Assembly (NCBI GenBank): GCA_001816695.1
Contig: MHCR01000019.1
Location: 3,989-25,210, forward strand
DNA: 21,222 nt
DNA from: Candidatus Woykebacteria bacterium RBG_16_39_9b
GTDB lineage: Bacteria > Patescibacteriota > Microgenomatia > Woykebacterales > RBG-16-39-9b
Direction of reading: 5' to 3'
Shown here: positions 7,474-14,125 of the stretch, one piece after another
Numbering within the stretch: the first letter of the stretch is position 1
How the letters are laid out: each line of letters starts with the position of its first letter
The notes under the pieces: model-generated
Told to the model about the DNA's origin: nothing
What the model saw: the letters and a program-made list of their open reading frames with translations, nothing else
Databases searched by the model: none
Translations under genes and position numbers: made by a program

Positions 7474-8813
7474 TGGCTACCAAAATTGAGGTTAAAAGAC
7501 CTTTGGATAAAACAAAACTACCACCTCAAAATGTGGACGCGGAGCAAAGTTGCTTAGGCTCTCTACTTATTGACAAAGACGCAATTGTTAAGATTGCTGA
7601 TGATTTAAAGCCGGGACATTTTTATCGTGACAGCCATGCCGATATTTATAGAGCAATTCTTTCTCTTTACGAAAAGAGATTACCGCCAGATTTGGTGACA
7701 GTTACCGATGAACTCAAGAGGGTTGATAAGTTCGAACTTATTGGTGGGAGTGGTTATTTAACGACTTTAGTAAACACTGTTCCCACGAGTGCCCATGTTG
7801 AACATTATGCTCAGATTGTTAAGGAAGCAGCCACGAAACGAGCTCTTATAAGTGCTGCTTCCGCTATGACCGAAGAAGCCTTTGATCCAGATACGCAGGT
7901 TAAGGAATTACTTGACTCGGCCGAACAATCTTTATTTGGTATCTCACAGGAACATCTAAAACAAAATTTTATTCCTTTGAAAGACGCACTCGCTGAAAGT
8001 TTCGATCGGTTAGACGAACTCCACAAAAAAGGGACAGGATTGCGAGGGGTTTCAACAGGCTTTTCGGATATTGATAAAAAACTTTCCGGTATGCAAGCTT
8101 CAAATCTTCTGATTTTAGCAGCCCGTCCTTCAGTTGGGAAAACTACGTTGGCGATGAACATCGCTCAACATACTGCAGTACGTGAGAAAATCCCAATCGG
8201 TATCTTTTCACTAGAGATGAGCAAAGAACAGTTAGTGGATTTATTATTGGCAGCAGAGTCCGATGTTGAAGCATGGAAGATCACAACTGGTAATTTGGAC
8301 GAAAAAGATTTTGAGTCTATATCTGAGGCGATGGGCGAATTAGCTGAAGCGCCTCTCTATATCGATGATACCCCAGGGATCTCAATTATGGAGATGCGCA
8401 CCAAAGCTAGACGGCTTCAGATTGAAGCAGGACTAAAACTCTTAATTGTTGATTATTTACAGCTGGTCCGAGGGCGAAATTTAGAAAACAGGGTTCAAGA
8501 AGTTTCGGAAATTTCCCAGGCCTTAAAAAATTTAGCTCGTGAGTTAAAAATTCCGATACTGGCAATTTCCCAACTTTCTCGGGCAGTTGAGAGTCGCCAA
8601 ACAAAAATACCACAACTTGCAGACCTTCGTGAATCTGGTGCAATTGAACAAGATGCAGATGTAGTGATGTTCCTTTACCGGGAAAATCCTGAGGATTTAG
8701 AAAATATTAAGCTCTCTATCTCCAAACACAGGAACGGACCCTTAGGTGAAATTGATCTCAAATTTAAAGGTGAACGGCGCCGCTTCTATCCAATCGAAAA
8801 AACCCGCGCCTAA
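7473..8813 (+). CDS. dnaB: Replicative DNA helicase DnaB
   Basis: This hexameric 5'-3' helicase unwinds the chromosome at the replication fork. The 446-aa protein has the N-terminal DnaB domain (about 17-120, with PPQNVDAEQSCLGSLL), a linker, and a RecA-like helicase domain from about 185. Walker A is RPSVGKTT (218-225), Walker B is LLIVDYLQL (323-331), and ISQLSR, LRESGAIEQDADVV and ISKHRNGP match later helicase motifs. No intein is present. It overlaps the MBL-fold gene by one base and probably shares its promoter. Confidence 0.97.
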   Translation: MATKIEVKRPLDKTKLPPQNVDAEQSCLGSLLIDKDAIVKIADDLKPGHFYRDSHADIYRAILSLYEKRLPPDLVTVTDELKRVDKFELIGGSGYLTTLVNTVPTSAHVEHYAQIVKEAATKRALISAASAMTEEAFDPDTQVKELLDSAEQSLFGISQEHLKQNFIPLKDALAESFDRLDELHKKGTGLRGVSTGFSDIDKKLSGMQASNLLILAARPSVGKTTLAMNIAQHTAVREKIPIGIFSLEMSKEQLVDLLLAAESDVEAWKITTGNLDEKDFESISEAMGELAEAPLYIDDTPGISIMEMRTKARRLQIEAGLKLLIVDYLQLVRGRNLENRVQEVSEISQALKNLARELKIPILAISQLSRAVESRQTKIPQLADLRESGAIEQDADVVMFLYRENPEDLENIKLSISKHRNGPLGEIDLKFKGERRRFYPIEKTRA

Positions 8814-8836
8814 AAAGAAAAGGGCAGGCTAGGCGG
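8797..8836 (-). terminator. Candidate terminator for the RAM-domain gene, overlapping the dnaB end
   Basis: On the minus strand a CCGCCTA arm pairs with TAGGC-GG (two-base bulge) across a long loop and is followed by GTTTTTT. It begins directly after the minus-strand stop at 8837. The loop is large (about 17 bases), so confidence is limited. Confidence 0.4.
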
Positions 8837-9070
8837 TTAATCGGGGAGTGTAACCAACGATGTCGTGCTCTCGATCCCATCTACCGTACGAATCCTCTCA
8901 GTTAGGATTGGCGGAACCTCTTGCATGGTTTCAACCTGAAATTCGACGACCACATCATACGGTCCCATAACCTCGTGTACGTTGGTGACTTCTGGCATCT
9001 CTCGCAGGGCTTGAGCGACCTTCTTGTCGCTACCAGGTTCGGCGACAACAAGAACATACACCTTGATCAA
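8837..9070 (-). CDS. Stand-alone Lrp/AsnC ligand-binding (RAM) domain protein
   Basis: The 77-aa product is only the ligand-binding RAM/ACT-like half of Lrp/AsnC regulators: a KVYVLVVAEPGS strand, ALREMPEV, the MGPYDVVVEF core and ERIRTVDGIESTTSLV. There is no helix-turn-helix, so it cannot bind DNA alone; it may sense a small molecule or pair with another protein. The TTG at 9070 is chosen because AGGAGGAG (9082-9075) lies 6 bases upstream and the RAM fold starts there; an ATG at 9097 would add nine mostly basic residues without homology. The gene is GC-richer than its neighbours, with its own promoter and a 41-base leader. Confidence 0.85.
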   Translation of the reverse strand: MIKVYVLVVAEPGSDKKVAQALREMPEVTNVHEVMGPYDVVVEFQVETMQEVPPILTERIRTVDGIESTTSLVTLPD

Positions 9071-9117
9071 AGTTCTCCTCCTTCGCTGAAGAACCACTTA
9101 GTTTGACAGTTGAGGAA

Positions 9118-9146
9118 ATTTTATGAAAGGACAATCTATTTGTCAA
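9118..9146 (-). promoter_or_regulatory. Promoter of the minus-strand RAM-domain gene
   Basis: On the minus strand a perfect TTGACA (9146-9141), a 17-base spacer and TAAAAT (9123-9118) are followed by a leader of about 41 bases carrying the AGGAGGAG SD before the TTG at 9070. Confidence 0.65.
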
Positions 9147-9158
9147 ATTGGTTATACT

Positions 9159-9187
9159 TTGAAAGCGAAGTTAATATTAGGTATAAT
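9159..9187 (+). promoter_or_regulatory. Promoter of the tRNA-Leu transcript
   Basis: TTGAAA (9159-9164), a 17-base spacer and a perfect TATAAT (9182-9187) predict transcription from about 9194. That is 140 bases upstream of the mature tRNA-Leu and just before the copy of its 5' end. efp downstream probably belongs to the same transcript. Confidence 0.65.
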
Positions 9188-9195
9188 AAGTGCTT

Positions 9196-9302
9196 GCGCC
9201 GAGGTGGCGGAATAAGACAGCTCGTAGCTTTAGCCCACTTTAGTGGTCGCAAAACGTATTGGCGTTTTATGCTCCCGATCGAATCGGGACCAGCTACTGC
9301 GC
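9196..9302 (+). other. Structured spacer with copied tRNA-Leu 5' end and cloverleaf-like pairing
   Basis: The 16 bases at 9198-9213 repeat the first 16 bases of tRNA-Leu (9335-9350). After this the sequence diverges but can fold. GTAGCT (9224-9229) pairs exactly with AGCTAC (9292-9297) and encloses three hairpins: CCAC/GTGG (9235-9246), AAAACG/CGTTTT (9251-9268), and TCCCG/CGGGA with a 7-base loop ATCGAAT (9273-9289) that resembles a T arm. An outer GCGC/GCGC pair (9196-9199 with 9299-9302) is possible. It is not a normal tRNA, since arm spacing and acceptor partner are wrong. It could be a decayed tRNA gene or a processed 5' leader. Confidence 0.4.
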
Positions 9303-9334
9303 TTCTTTATCCTTTCCTCGACTGCGTTTCACTT

Positions 9335-9420
9335 GCCGAGGTGGCGGAATGGTAGACGCGCGGGTCTCAAAAACCCGTGGGGGCAACTCCATGAGGGTTC
9401 GACTCCCTCCCTCGGCACCA
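9335..9420 (+). tRNA. tRNA-Leu (anticodon CAA), CCA encoded
   Basis: The acceptor arms GCCGAGG and CCTCGGC pair fully and are followed by an encoded ACCA. The anticodon stem CGGGT/ACCCG closes the loop CTCAAAA, giving anticodon CAA, which reads UUG. A long variable arm (GGGGGCAACTCC) marks a class II tRNA, and the T arm has GAGGG-TTCGACT-CCCTC. It lies 17 bases before efp. Confidence 0.97.
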
Positions 9421-9437
9421 TCTGGATTATATAATTT

Positions 9438-9998
9438 ATGATAAATACAACTGAACTAAGAGCTGGTACAACTTTCAAAGAAGGGGGAGAAATATTTGAA
9501 GTAATTTCCTACCAACACACCAAAATAGGGCGGGGAAGTGCGAACATAAAAATAAAAGCAAGAAATCTTAAGACTGGCCTACAAGTAGAAAAATCATTTA
9601 CTTCTGGGTCCAAGGTTGAAGAAGCTGAAACCAAGAAGAAGAAACTTCAATACCTGTACAAAGACAATCAATTAGCTATTTTTATGGACACTTCCAGTTT
9701 TGAACAGTTTCCAATTTCTCTCTCTATGCTTGGGGAAAAGGAAAAATTCCTAAGAGAAGGTGAGATATACGAAGTTCTGACCTCAGAAGATGTTGTACTT
9801 AACGTAGAGTTACCTAAACTTATAACCTTAGGAATTGCTGAAACTGGACCTGGAGTAAAAGGTGATACTGTTTCCAATGTGTTTAAAGATGCGATATTAG
9901 AGAATGATCTTAAAGTAAAAGTTCCTCTCTTTATTAATATTGGTGATAAAGTTAAAGTCGATACAAGAAGCGGTGAGTATGTAGAAAGGGTTAAGTAA
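9438..9998 (+). CDS. efp: Elongation factor P with arginine at the tip
   Basis: EF-P relieves ribosome stalling at polyproline stretches by reaching into the peptidyl-transferase centre. The 186-aa length is normal and all three domains are recognisable: the KOW-like N-domain, a central OB domain (LQYLYKDNQLAIFMD), and a C-terminal OB domain ending in KVDTRSGEYVERVK. The modified loop reads TKIGRGSANI, with Arg32 where E. coli has Lys34 (KPGKGQAF). The start ATG is supported by the family N-terminus (ELRAGTTF). It follows tRNA-Leu by 17 bases. A TATAAT at 9430-9435 is too close to the ATG to be its promoter, so read-through from the tRNA promoter is likely. Confidence 0.96.
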   Translation: MINTTELRAGTTFKEGGEIFEVISYQHTKIGRGSANIKIKARNLKTGLQVEKSFTSGSKVEEAETKKKKLQYLYKDNQLAIFMDTSSFEQFPISLSMLGEKEKFLREGEIYEVLTSEDVVLNVELPKLITLGIAETGPGVKGDTVSNVFKDAILENDLKVKVPLFINIGDKVKVDTRSGEYVERVK

Positions 9999-10015
9999 GC
10001 CCTCGTCATCGAAAA

Positions 10016-10456
10016 TTACCTTATCAGAAGAAAAACTGCCAAGCCAGAGACCATAAATGAGATGGTAAGTCCCAAAAAAGCTGGTAGGTTTTTTTGGATA
10101 TTTAAGTGAAATAGATTGAAATGGTGAAACCAGCGGTGACTATGAAATGGAGTTTGCCAATTTCGGTAAAAACCCATTATAAAATCAGGTACTGTAGCGG
10201 TAATAGCCCCAGCAACTATCCATAAAAAGCGAGCGTCTCCGGTTGACAATATTATTACAGCCAAAAGACCAAAAATATAATCAATAGCGATATTTATTTT
10301 TATCGTATTACTGTACGGTGGGCGTGGTGAGCCGTCCCAATGGGGGATTGCATCCAAAACGAAATGCGAAGCAAAGGCAACCGGTAATGCTATAGTAGGT
10401 TCTGGTATAAGCTTAACAATTGCAGCTCCAGTAAGAAGATGGGGTGTCGAAAGCAT
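10016..10456 (-). CDS. Small integral membrane metal-dependent hydrolase-like protein
   Basis: The 146-aa protein has about four hydrophobic segments (roughly 10-30, 55-72, 76-95, 124-145). Its histidine and acidic residues are arranged as in the YdjM/DUF457-type membrane-bound metal-dependent hydrolase family: His6 in TPHLLTG, His31 and Asp35 in SHFVLDAIPHWD, Asp91 in VPDFIMG, and HSHRWFHH at 105-112. The substrate is unknown. It converges with efp (17 bases apart) and diverges from the zinc-ribbon gene. The family call comes from motif spacing and is moderately secure. Confidence 0.75.
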   Translation of the reverse strand: MLSTPHLLTGAAIVKLIPEPTIALPVAFASHFVLDAIPHWDGSPRPPYSNTIKINIAIDYIFGLLAVIILSTGDARFLWIVAGAITATVPDFIMGFYRNWQTPFHSHRWFHHFNLFHLNIQKNLPAFLGLTISFMVSGLAVFLLIR

Positions 10457-10482
10457 AAGTGGTTTTTAATTTTAGTTGAATG

Positions 10483-10491
10483 TGGTAAACT
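10483..10491 (+). promoter_or_regulatory. Extended -10 element before the zinc-ribbon gene
   Basis: TGG-TAAACT is an extended -10 with no good -35. It is identical to the element before rpmE. Predicted start is near 10498, leaving about 27 bases before the ATG at 10525. Confidence 0.45.
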
Positions 10492-10524
10492 TTGTCAAAG
10501 TTTGAGCTTCAGTAAAGCAAAATT

Positions 10525-11190
10525 ATGTTATCGGATATTATCAGTTTTTTGAGTAACGCGACAACGCTTTTAGTGTTACTTGGTTACACAGCTGCCCTTT
10601 GGGCCGCTTTAATTATCTGGACTTTTTTTGACATCAAGAAAAGGACAGACAACATATTATATCAAGTGGCTTCAGCAGTATTGGTGCTCACAGCTGGATT
10701 GCTCGGGTTTGCCATCTATCTCATACTACGACCATCAGGCACAAAAGAAGAAACAGCAATTCGAATGTTTGAAGAAAAAATACTAGAGATTAGTTCTCAG
10801 GTTAACGTTTGTCCAAAGTGCAACGAAGTTATAAATGAGCGATCACTTTTTTGTCCAAATTGCGCTGTATCTCTAAAAGATGAGTGTTCTTCTTGCCAAA
10901 AACAGCTTAATTTTTCTTGGAATGCTTGTCCTTACTGTGGTACTAAAAAAGTAAAGCCAAAAGAAGAAGAGGTGAAAGAAATTTTGTTGCCCGAAGTCAT
11001 GTTACAAACAGCTTCTGTTGAGGAAAAACCAGCTTTACCAAAAATTAATTTTTTTTCTCAACTCTCCAGCACTATTAAAAAGCAGATAGTAGAGAGAAAA
11101 GCCCAATACGCCAAACTTTTTGAAAATGAAGCAACAGTTCGAAAAACGACTCAAAAAAGTAAAAGGAGAGCTAAAAGAAAACCGTCTTGA
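10525..11190 (+). CDS. Two-pass membrane protein with double zinc ribbon
   Basis: The 221-aa protein has two membrane segments (about 13-35 and 47-68). A short helical stretch follows, then a cytoplasmic or extracytoplasmic double zinc ribbon built from four CxxC knuckles: Cys96/99, Cys110/113, Cys121/124 and Cys135/138. After an acidic linker, the C-terminus (about 165-221) is rich in Lys and Arg and ends in a strongly basic stretch. Proteins of this design occur in CPR genomes without assigned function; nucleic-acid or protein binding at the membrane is a guess. Its 3' end overlaps the M24 peptidase gene by 65 bases. Confidence 0.8.
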   Translation: MLSDIISFLSNATTLLVLLGYTAALWAALIIWTFFDIKKRTDNILYQVASAVLVLTAGLLGFAIYLILRPSGTKEETAIRMFEEKILEISSQVNVCPKCNEVINERSLFCPNCAVSLKDECSSCQKQLNFSWNACPYCGTKKVKPKEEEVKEILLPEVMLQTASVEEKPALPKINFFSQLSSTIKKQIVERKAQYAKLFENEATVRKTTQKSKRRAKRKPS

Positions 11191-12220
11191 TGCGCTTCTG
11201 GTTAGTAATACGTCTAACCGTTTCTGGCTCACCGGGTATAAAGGAGATGCTGAAAGTGGATGGGTTCTAGTAAGCAAGGACCAAGTCTACTATATTACAG
11301 ATAGTCGTTATACCGAGCACGTAGAAAAATCCACTAGAAATACAAAGATAATTGAAATAGAAACTCCTTTGCACCAATCCTGGAAAAAAATAATAACTCG
11401 AATCAAGGTTAGGAAGATCGGAGTAGAAGCTTCAAGTTTATCTGTTGGATATTTTGATAAACTGTCGCGTGAATCTAAGGGGTCTATACAAGTCATCCTT
11501 ACCGAAAACATCGTTGAAGAACTTCGGGCTGTTAAGGACAACAGCGAGATAGAAAAGATAAAAAAGGCTTGCGATATAGTGGATACTGCTTTTAAGAGGA
11601 TTTTAGATTTTGTAAAACCAGGCTTGCAGGAGCTAGAGCTGGCTTGGGAAATAGAGAAGCTTATTCGGGACGCAGGTGCTGAAAAGGCGGCTTGGGATCC
11701 TTTTATAGTCGCTACTGGTCCAAACTCTTCGATGGCTCATTGGGGGGCTTCCAGGAGTAAATTAAAGAAAAATGATATGGTGTTAGTAGATTTTGGAGCA
11801 GTTTACGAGGGTTACTATTCTGATCTTTCTCGTGTATTTTTCCTTGGACAGCCCAACGTAGAACAAAAAAGAATTTATGAACTTGTCCTAGAAGCTCAAA
11901 AAAGAGCAACGGAGCAAGTTAGAGGGGGTGCAATTCCTGCTGAAATCGACAAATCCACACGCAGCTTCTTAAAGAAGCACACAAAACATTTTTACACACA
12001 TTCAATTGGTCACGGTGTAGGCTTGGAGGTGCACGAACTGCCAAGGGTAAACCCAAAAGCGAAAAATAAACTTGTTGCTGGCAACACTATTACAATTGAG
12101 CCTGGTGTTTACATTCCTGGTTGGGGAGGAGTCCGAATTGAAGACGTCGTCCTTGTTACAAAGGGGGGAGCGCAATTTCTTACAACATCTCCAAAAGACA
12201 TTAAAGACGTTACAATCTAA
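11126..12220 (+). CDS. M24 family aminopeptidase (Xaa-Pro aminopeptidase/prolidase type)
   Basis: This cytoplasmic metallopeptidase is expected to remove N-terminal residues next to proline. It has a creatinase-type N-domain (about 1-135, with DALLVSN and the SRYTEHV segment) and a pita-bread catalytic domain. Numbering from the ATG at 11126, metal ligands are Asp222 (DFGA), Asp233 (SDLSR), His296 (GHGVG), Glu325 (IEPGVY) and Glu339 (RIED), with His205 in AHWGAS. All five ligands are present. The ATG at 11126 is preferred over the TTG at 11120. The overlap with the zinc-ribbon gene implies coupled translation. In many bacteria such a gene neighbours efp; here efp is two genes away. Confidence 0.93.
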   Translation: MKQQFEKRLKKVKGELKENRLDALLVSNTSNRFWLTGYKGDAESGWVLVSKDQVYYITDSRYTEHVEKSTRNTKIIEIETPLHQSWKKIITRIKVRKIGVEASSLSVGYFDKLSRESKGSIQVILTENIVEELRAVKDNSEIEKIKKACDIVDTAFKRILDFVKPGLQELELAWEIEKLIRDAGAEKAAWDPFIVATGPNSSMAHWGASRSKLKKNDMVLVDFGAVYEGYYSDLSRVFFLGQPNVEQKRIYELVLEAQKRATEQVRGGAIPAEIDKSTRSFLKKHTKHFYTHSIGHGVGLEVHELPRVNPKAKNKLVAGNTITIEPGVYIPGWGGVRIEDVVLVTKGGAQFLTTSPKDIKDVTI

Positions 12221-12227
12221 GATCGTA

Positions 12228-12256
12228 TTGACTAAAATACAACGCTTCTGTATCAT
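12228..12256 (+). promoter_or_regulatory. Promoter of the plus-strand RAM-domain gene
   Basis: TTGACT (12228-12233), 17 bases and TATCAT (12251-12256) predict a start near 12263. The leader is then about 40 bases and contains AGGGAG (12291-12296), 6 bases before the GTG at 12303. The layout matches the other RAM-domain gene. Confidence 0.6.
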
Positions 12257-12302
12257 TTTCGACCAACGGATATTTATTCAGTTCAGAAGAAGGGAGACTT
12301 CG

Positions 12303-12563
12303 GTGGTAAAAGCCATCGTGCTGATCGACTGCCGAGTTGGCAAGCCCACGGCGGTTTCCAGTGCTCTTAGAGAGCTGATGGGTCATCCCAAGGGGAATAG
12401 TAGCGCTCGTGTTCTCGCCGCCGACTCGGTCACCGGTCCGTTCGACGTGATAGCGGCTATCGAGTCCGATACCCTGGACAAGATCGGCCAATTCGTCACG
12501 GATGTTATCCAGAATGTGGATGGCGTGCTTAGGACAGAAACCTGCCTGTGCCTAGCGGCCTAA
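12303..12563 (+). CDS. Second stand-alone Lrp/AsnC RAM-domain protein
   Basis: The 86-aa product is again a lone RAM/ACT-like ligand-binding domain: KAIVLIDCRVGKP, a SALRELMG helix, VTGPFDVIAAIES as the core, and VIQNVDGVLRTETCLC. It has no DNA-binding helix-turn-helix. The GTG at 12303 has a good SD (AGGGAG, 6-base spacing), although the frame is open further upstream. It is distant in sequence from the RAM protein at 8837-9070 apart from the GPFDV/GPYDV core. GC content is high (34 of 60 bases at 12361-12420, against 21 of 60 at 13141-13200 in pepA), and it has its own promoter and terminator, so it is an independent cassette. Confidence 0.87.
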   Translation: MVKAIVLIDCRVGKPTAVSSALRELMGHPKGNSSARVLAADSVTGPFDVIAAIESDTLDKIGQFVTDVIQNVDGVLRTETCLCLAA

Positions 12564-12587
12564 CCAACTGCTCTAAGATCTGAATTA

Positions 12588-12630
12588 GGGGTAGACGCAC
12601 TTTGCCTAGCGTTTGCCCCTTTATTTTTCT
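12588..12630 (+). terminator. Intrinsic terminator after the second RAM-domain gene
   Basis: An 11-base-pair stem (12588-12598 with 12609-12619, two G-T pairs) encloses a 10-base loop and is followed by TTTATTTTTCTT. The -35 of the pepA promoter lies in its 3' arm. Confidence 0.85.
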
Positions 12631-12641
12631 TATGGTAAAAT
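12613..12641 (+). promoter_or_regulatory. pepA: Promoter of pepA, predicted leaderless
   Basis: TTGCCC (12613-12618), a 17-base spacer and an extended -10 TGG-TAAAAT (12633-12641) put the transcription start at about 12648. The pepA ATG is at 12650. The promoter overlaps the preceding terminator hairpin. Confidence 0.6.
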
Positions 12642-12649
12642 TTGAACTC

Positions 12650-14110
12650 ATGAAAATTAATTCTACAAGTGAAAAACTCGAAAAAATCCATACAGATGCC
12701 GTTGCCGTTATCCTTTTTGAAGGAGAAAAGCCCTCTGGTAAAATTGCAGATTTAGATAAAGCTCTTTCGAATGCAATTTCCGAAACAATAAGATTAGGAG
12801 AGTTTAAAGGAAGGCTTTACGAAACAACTTCAATTTTTGCGCATAAGAAAATTCCTTCTACAAGAGTTCTTTTGGTGGGCGGGGGCAATAAAAATGAGTT
12901 TGATTCAAGGTTAGCAAGAAATGTTGCCGGAGCAGGGGTTAAAAGAGCACTTAAAATTGGAGTAAAGAAACTGGCAATTTATTTAGAAGATGAAGGTAGG
13001 TACGAAGAAATTATTGAAGGAGTTTATCTAGCTACCTTTGATCCAGGACTTTATAAAACAAAGAAGGAAGACGCAGGTGAAATTGAGGAGTTGACCATCG
13101 TGGGAAAACTTAATGACGAGACAAAAAAACATGCAATTGTAGTTTCAGAATCTACAAATTGGGTAAGAAAGATGATCAATGAGCCAGCAAATATGATGAC
13201 GCCGGCAAAAATGGTTGAAGAGGCAAGAATAATCGCTAAAGAATATAAGTTTAAATTAGAAGTATTTAACGAATCCGAGGCCGGGAAAAAGGGAATGGGA
13301 GCTTTTGTGGGAATCGCTAAGGGTAGCGAAGAACCTTCATATTTTGTTGCTTTGGAATACAGGGGTGGTGGGAAGAAGACACTTGGTGTTGTTGGTAAAG
13401 GTATTACATTTGATTCGGGTGGCATTTCAATCAAGCCAAGCGAAAAAATGCACGAAATGAAAATGGATATGTCAGGTGCTGCAGCAGTTTTAGGCTTCAT
13501 GAAAATAGTGGGTGAGGTTAGACCGAAAATTAACGTGGTTGCCGCCTTACCTTTGACTGAAAATCTTCCAGGAGGAAGAGCCTTGAAACCGGGAGACGTA
13601 CTAAAATCATTTAGTGGAAAAACAATTGAAATTATTAACACTGATGCAGAAGGAAGAGTTGTTTTAGCGGACGGTTTAAGCTACGTAGTAAAACTAGGAG
13701 CAACTCATATTGTAGACCTAGCAACCCTTACTGGTGCTGTAATTGTTGCTCTTGGCGATCAAGCAAGCGGAATTTTGGGAAGGCCAAAAAGCTGGGTGGA
13801 ACAAGTTGCTGATGCTGCTAAAAACGCAGGGGAACGTGTCTGGCAGTTTCCCATCTATCCGGAACATAAAGAGCTTCTCAAAAGTGAAGTGGCGGATATT
13901 GCGAATATTCCACCAAAAAAAGGAGCTGGGGTTATTGCAGGCGCTGTTTTTTTACAAGAATTTGTTCCGGAAAAAACATCATGGGTTCATCTAGATATTG
14001 CGGGAACCGCGTGGCTTGATGGTGAACGACCCTACCTTAGCAGAGGACCGACGGGTGTCGGTTTGCGTACACTGGTCAAATTGATGGAAGGTATGGAAAG
14101 GGAGAGTTAA
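12650..14110 (+). CDS. pepA: Leucyl aminopeptidase (M17 cytosol aminopeptidase)
   Basis: This di-metal peptidase removes N-terminal residues during cytoplasmic protein turnover. From the ATG at 12650 it has 486 aa, the usual length. The catalytic domain shows all signatures: Lys250 and Asp255 in GKGITFDSGG, the catalytic Lys262 in SIKP, Asp273 in MKMDMSGAAA, and NTDAEGR with Asp332, Glu334 and Arg336. The frame extends to a TTG at 12602, but that lies inside the terminator loop and upstream of the promoter, so 12650 is preferred. It leads a likely pepA-lgt-dksA-like unit with 15 bases to lgt. Confidence 0.96.
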   Translation: MKINSTSEKLEKIHTDAVAVILFEGEKPSGKIADLDKALSNAISETIRLGEFKGRLYETTSIFAHKKIPSTRVLLVGGGNKNEFDSRLARNVAGAGVKRALKIGVKKLAIYLEDEGRYEEIIEGVYLATFDPGLYKTKKEDAGEIEELTIVGKLNDETKKHAIVVSESTNWVRKMINEPANMMTPAKMVEEARIIAKEYKFKLEVFNESEAGKKGMGAFVGIAKGSEEPSYFVALEYRGGGKKTLGVVGKGITFDSGGISIKPSEKMHEMKMDMSGAAAVLGFMKIVGEVRPKINVVAALPLTENLPGGRALKPGDVLKSFSGKTIEIINTDAEGRVVLADGLSYVVKLGATHIVDLATLTGAVIVALGDQASGILGRPKSWVEQVADAAKNAGERVWQFPIYPEHKELLKSEVADIANIPPKKGAGVIAGAVFLQEFVPEKTSWVHLDIAGTAWLDGERPYLSRGPTGVGLRTLVKLMEGMERES

Positions 14111-14125
14111 AAATTCTCAAGTTCT

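Noticed and set aside
9198..9420. tRNA-Leu 5' repeat as an att-site pair of an integrated element
   Set aside because: The repeats are only 137 bases apart, involve the 5' rather than the 3' end of the tRNA, and enclose no integrase or cargo.
9430..9435. TATAAT directly before efp as its promoter
   Set aside because: Only two bases separate it from the ATG, so a transcript from it would start inside the coding sequence.
9110..9441. Three overlapping plus-strand open frames across the tRNA-Leu region
   Set aside because: They read through a complete tRNA gene and the structured spacer; the recurring GGGMVDAR-like peptide is the usual spurious translation of a tRNA-Leu.
12072..12302. Upstream extension of the second RAM-domain frame
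   Set aside because: It overlaps the end of the M24 peptidase gene in another frame, lacks homology to RAM proteins, and the GTG at 12303 has a well-placed SD and a promoter just upstream.
13051..13641. 196-codon open frame on the minus strand
   Set aside because: It lies entirely antisense within pepA, whose family motifs are intact; it has no SD or recognisable domain and a Ser/Pro/Phe-rich composition typical of a mirror frame.
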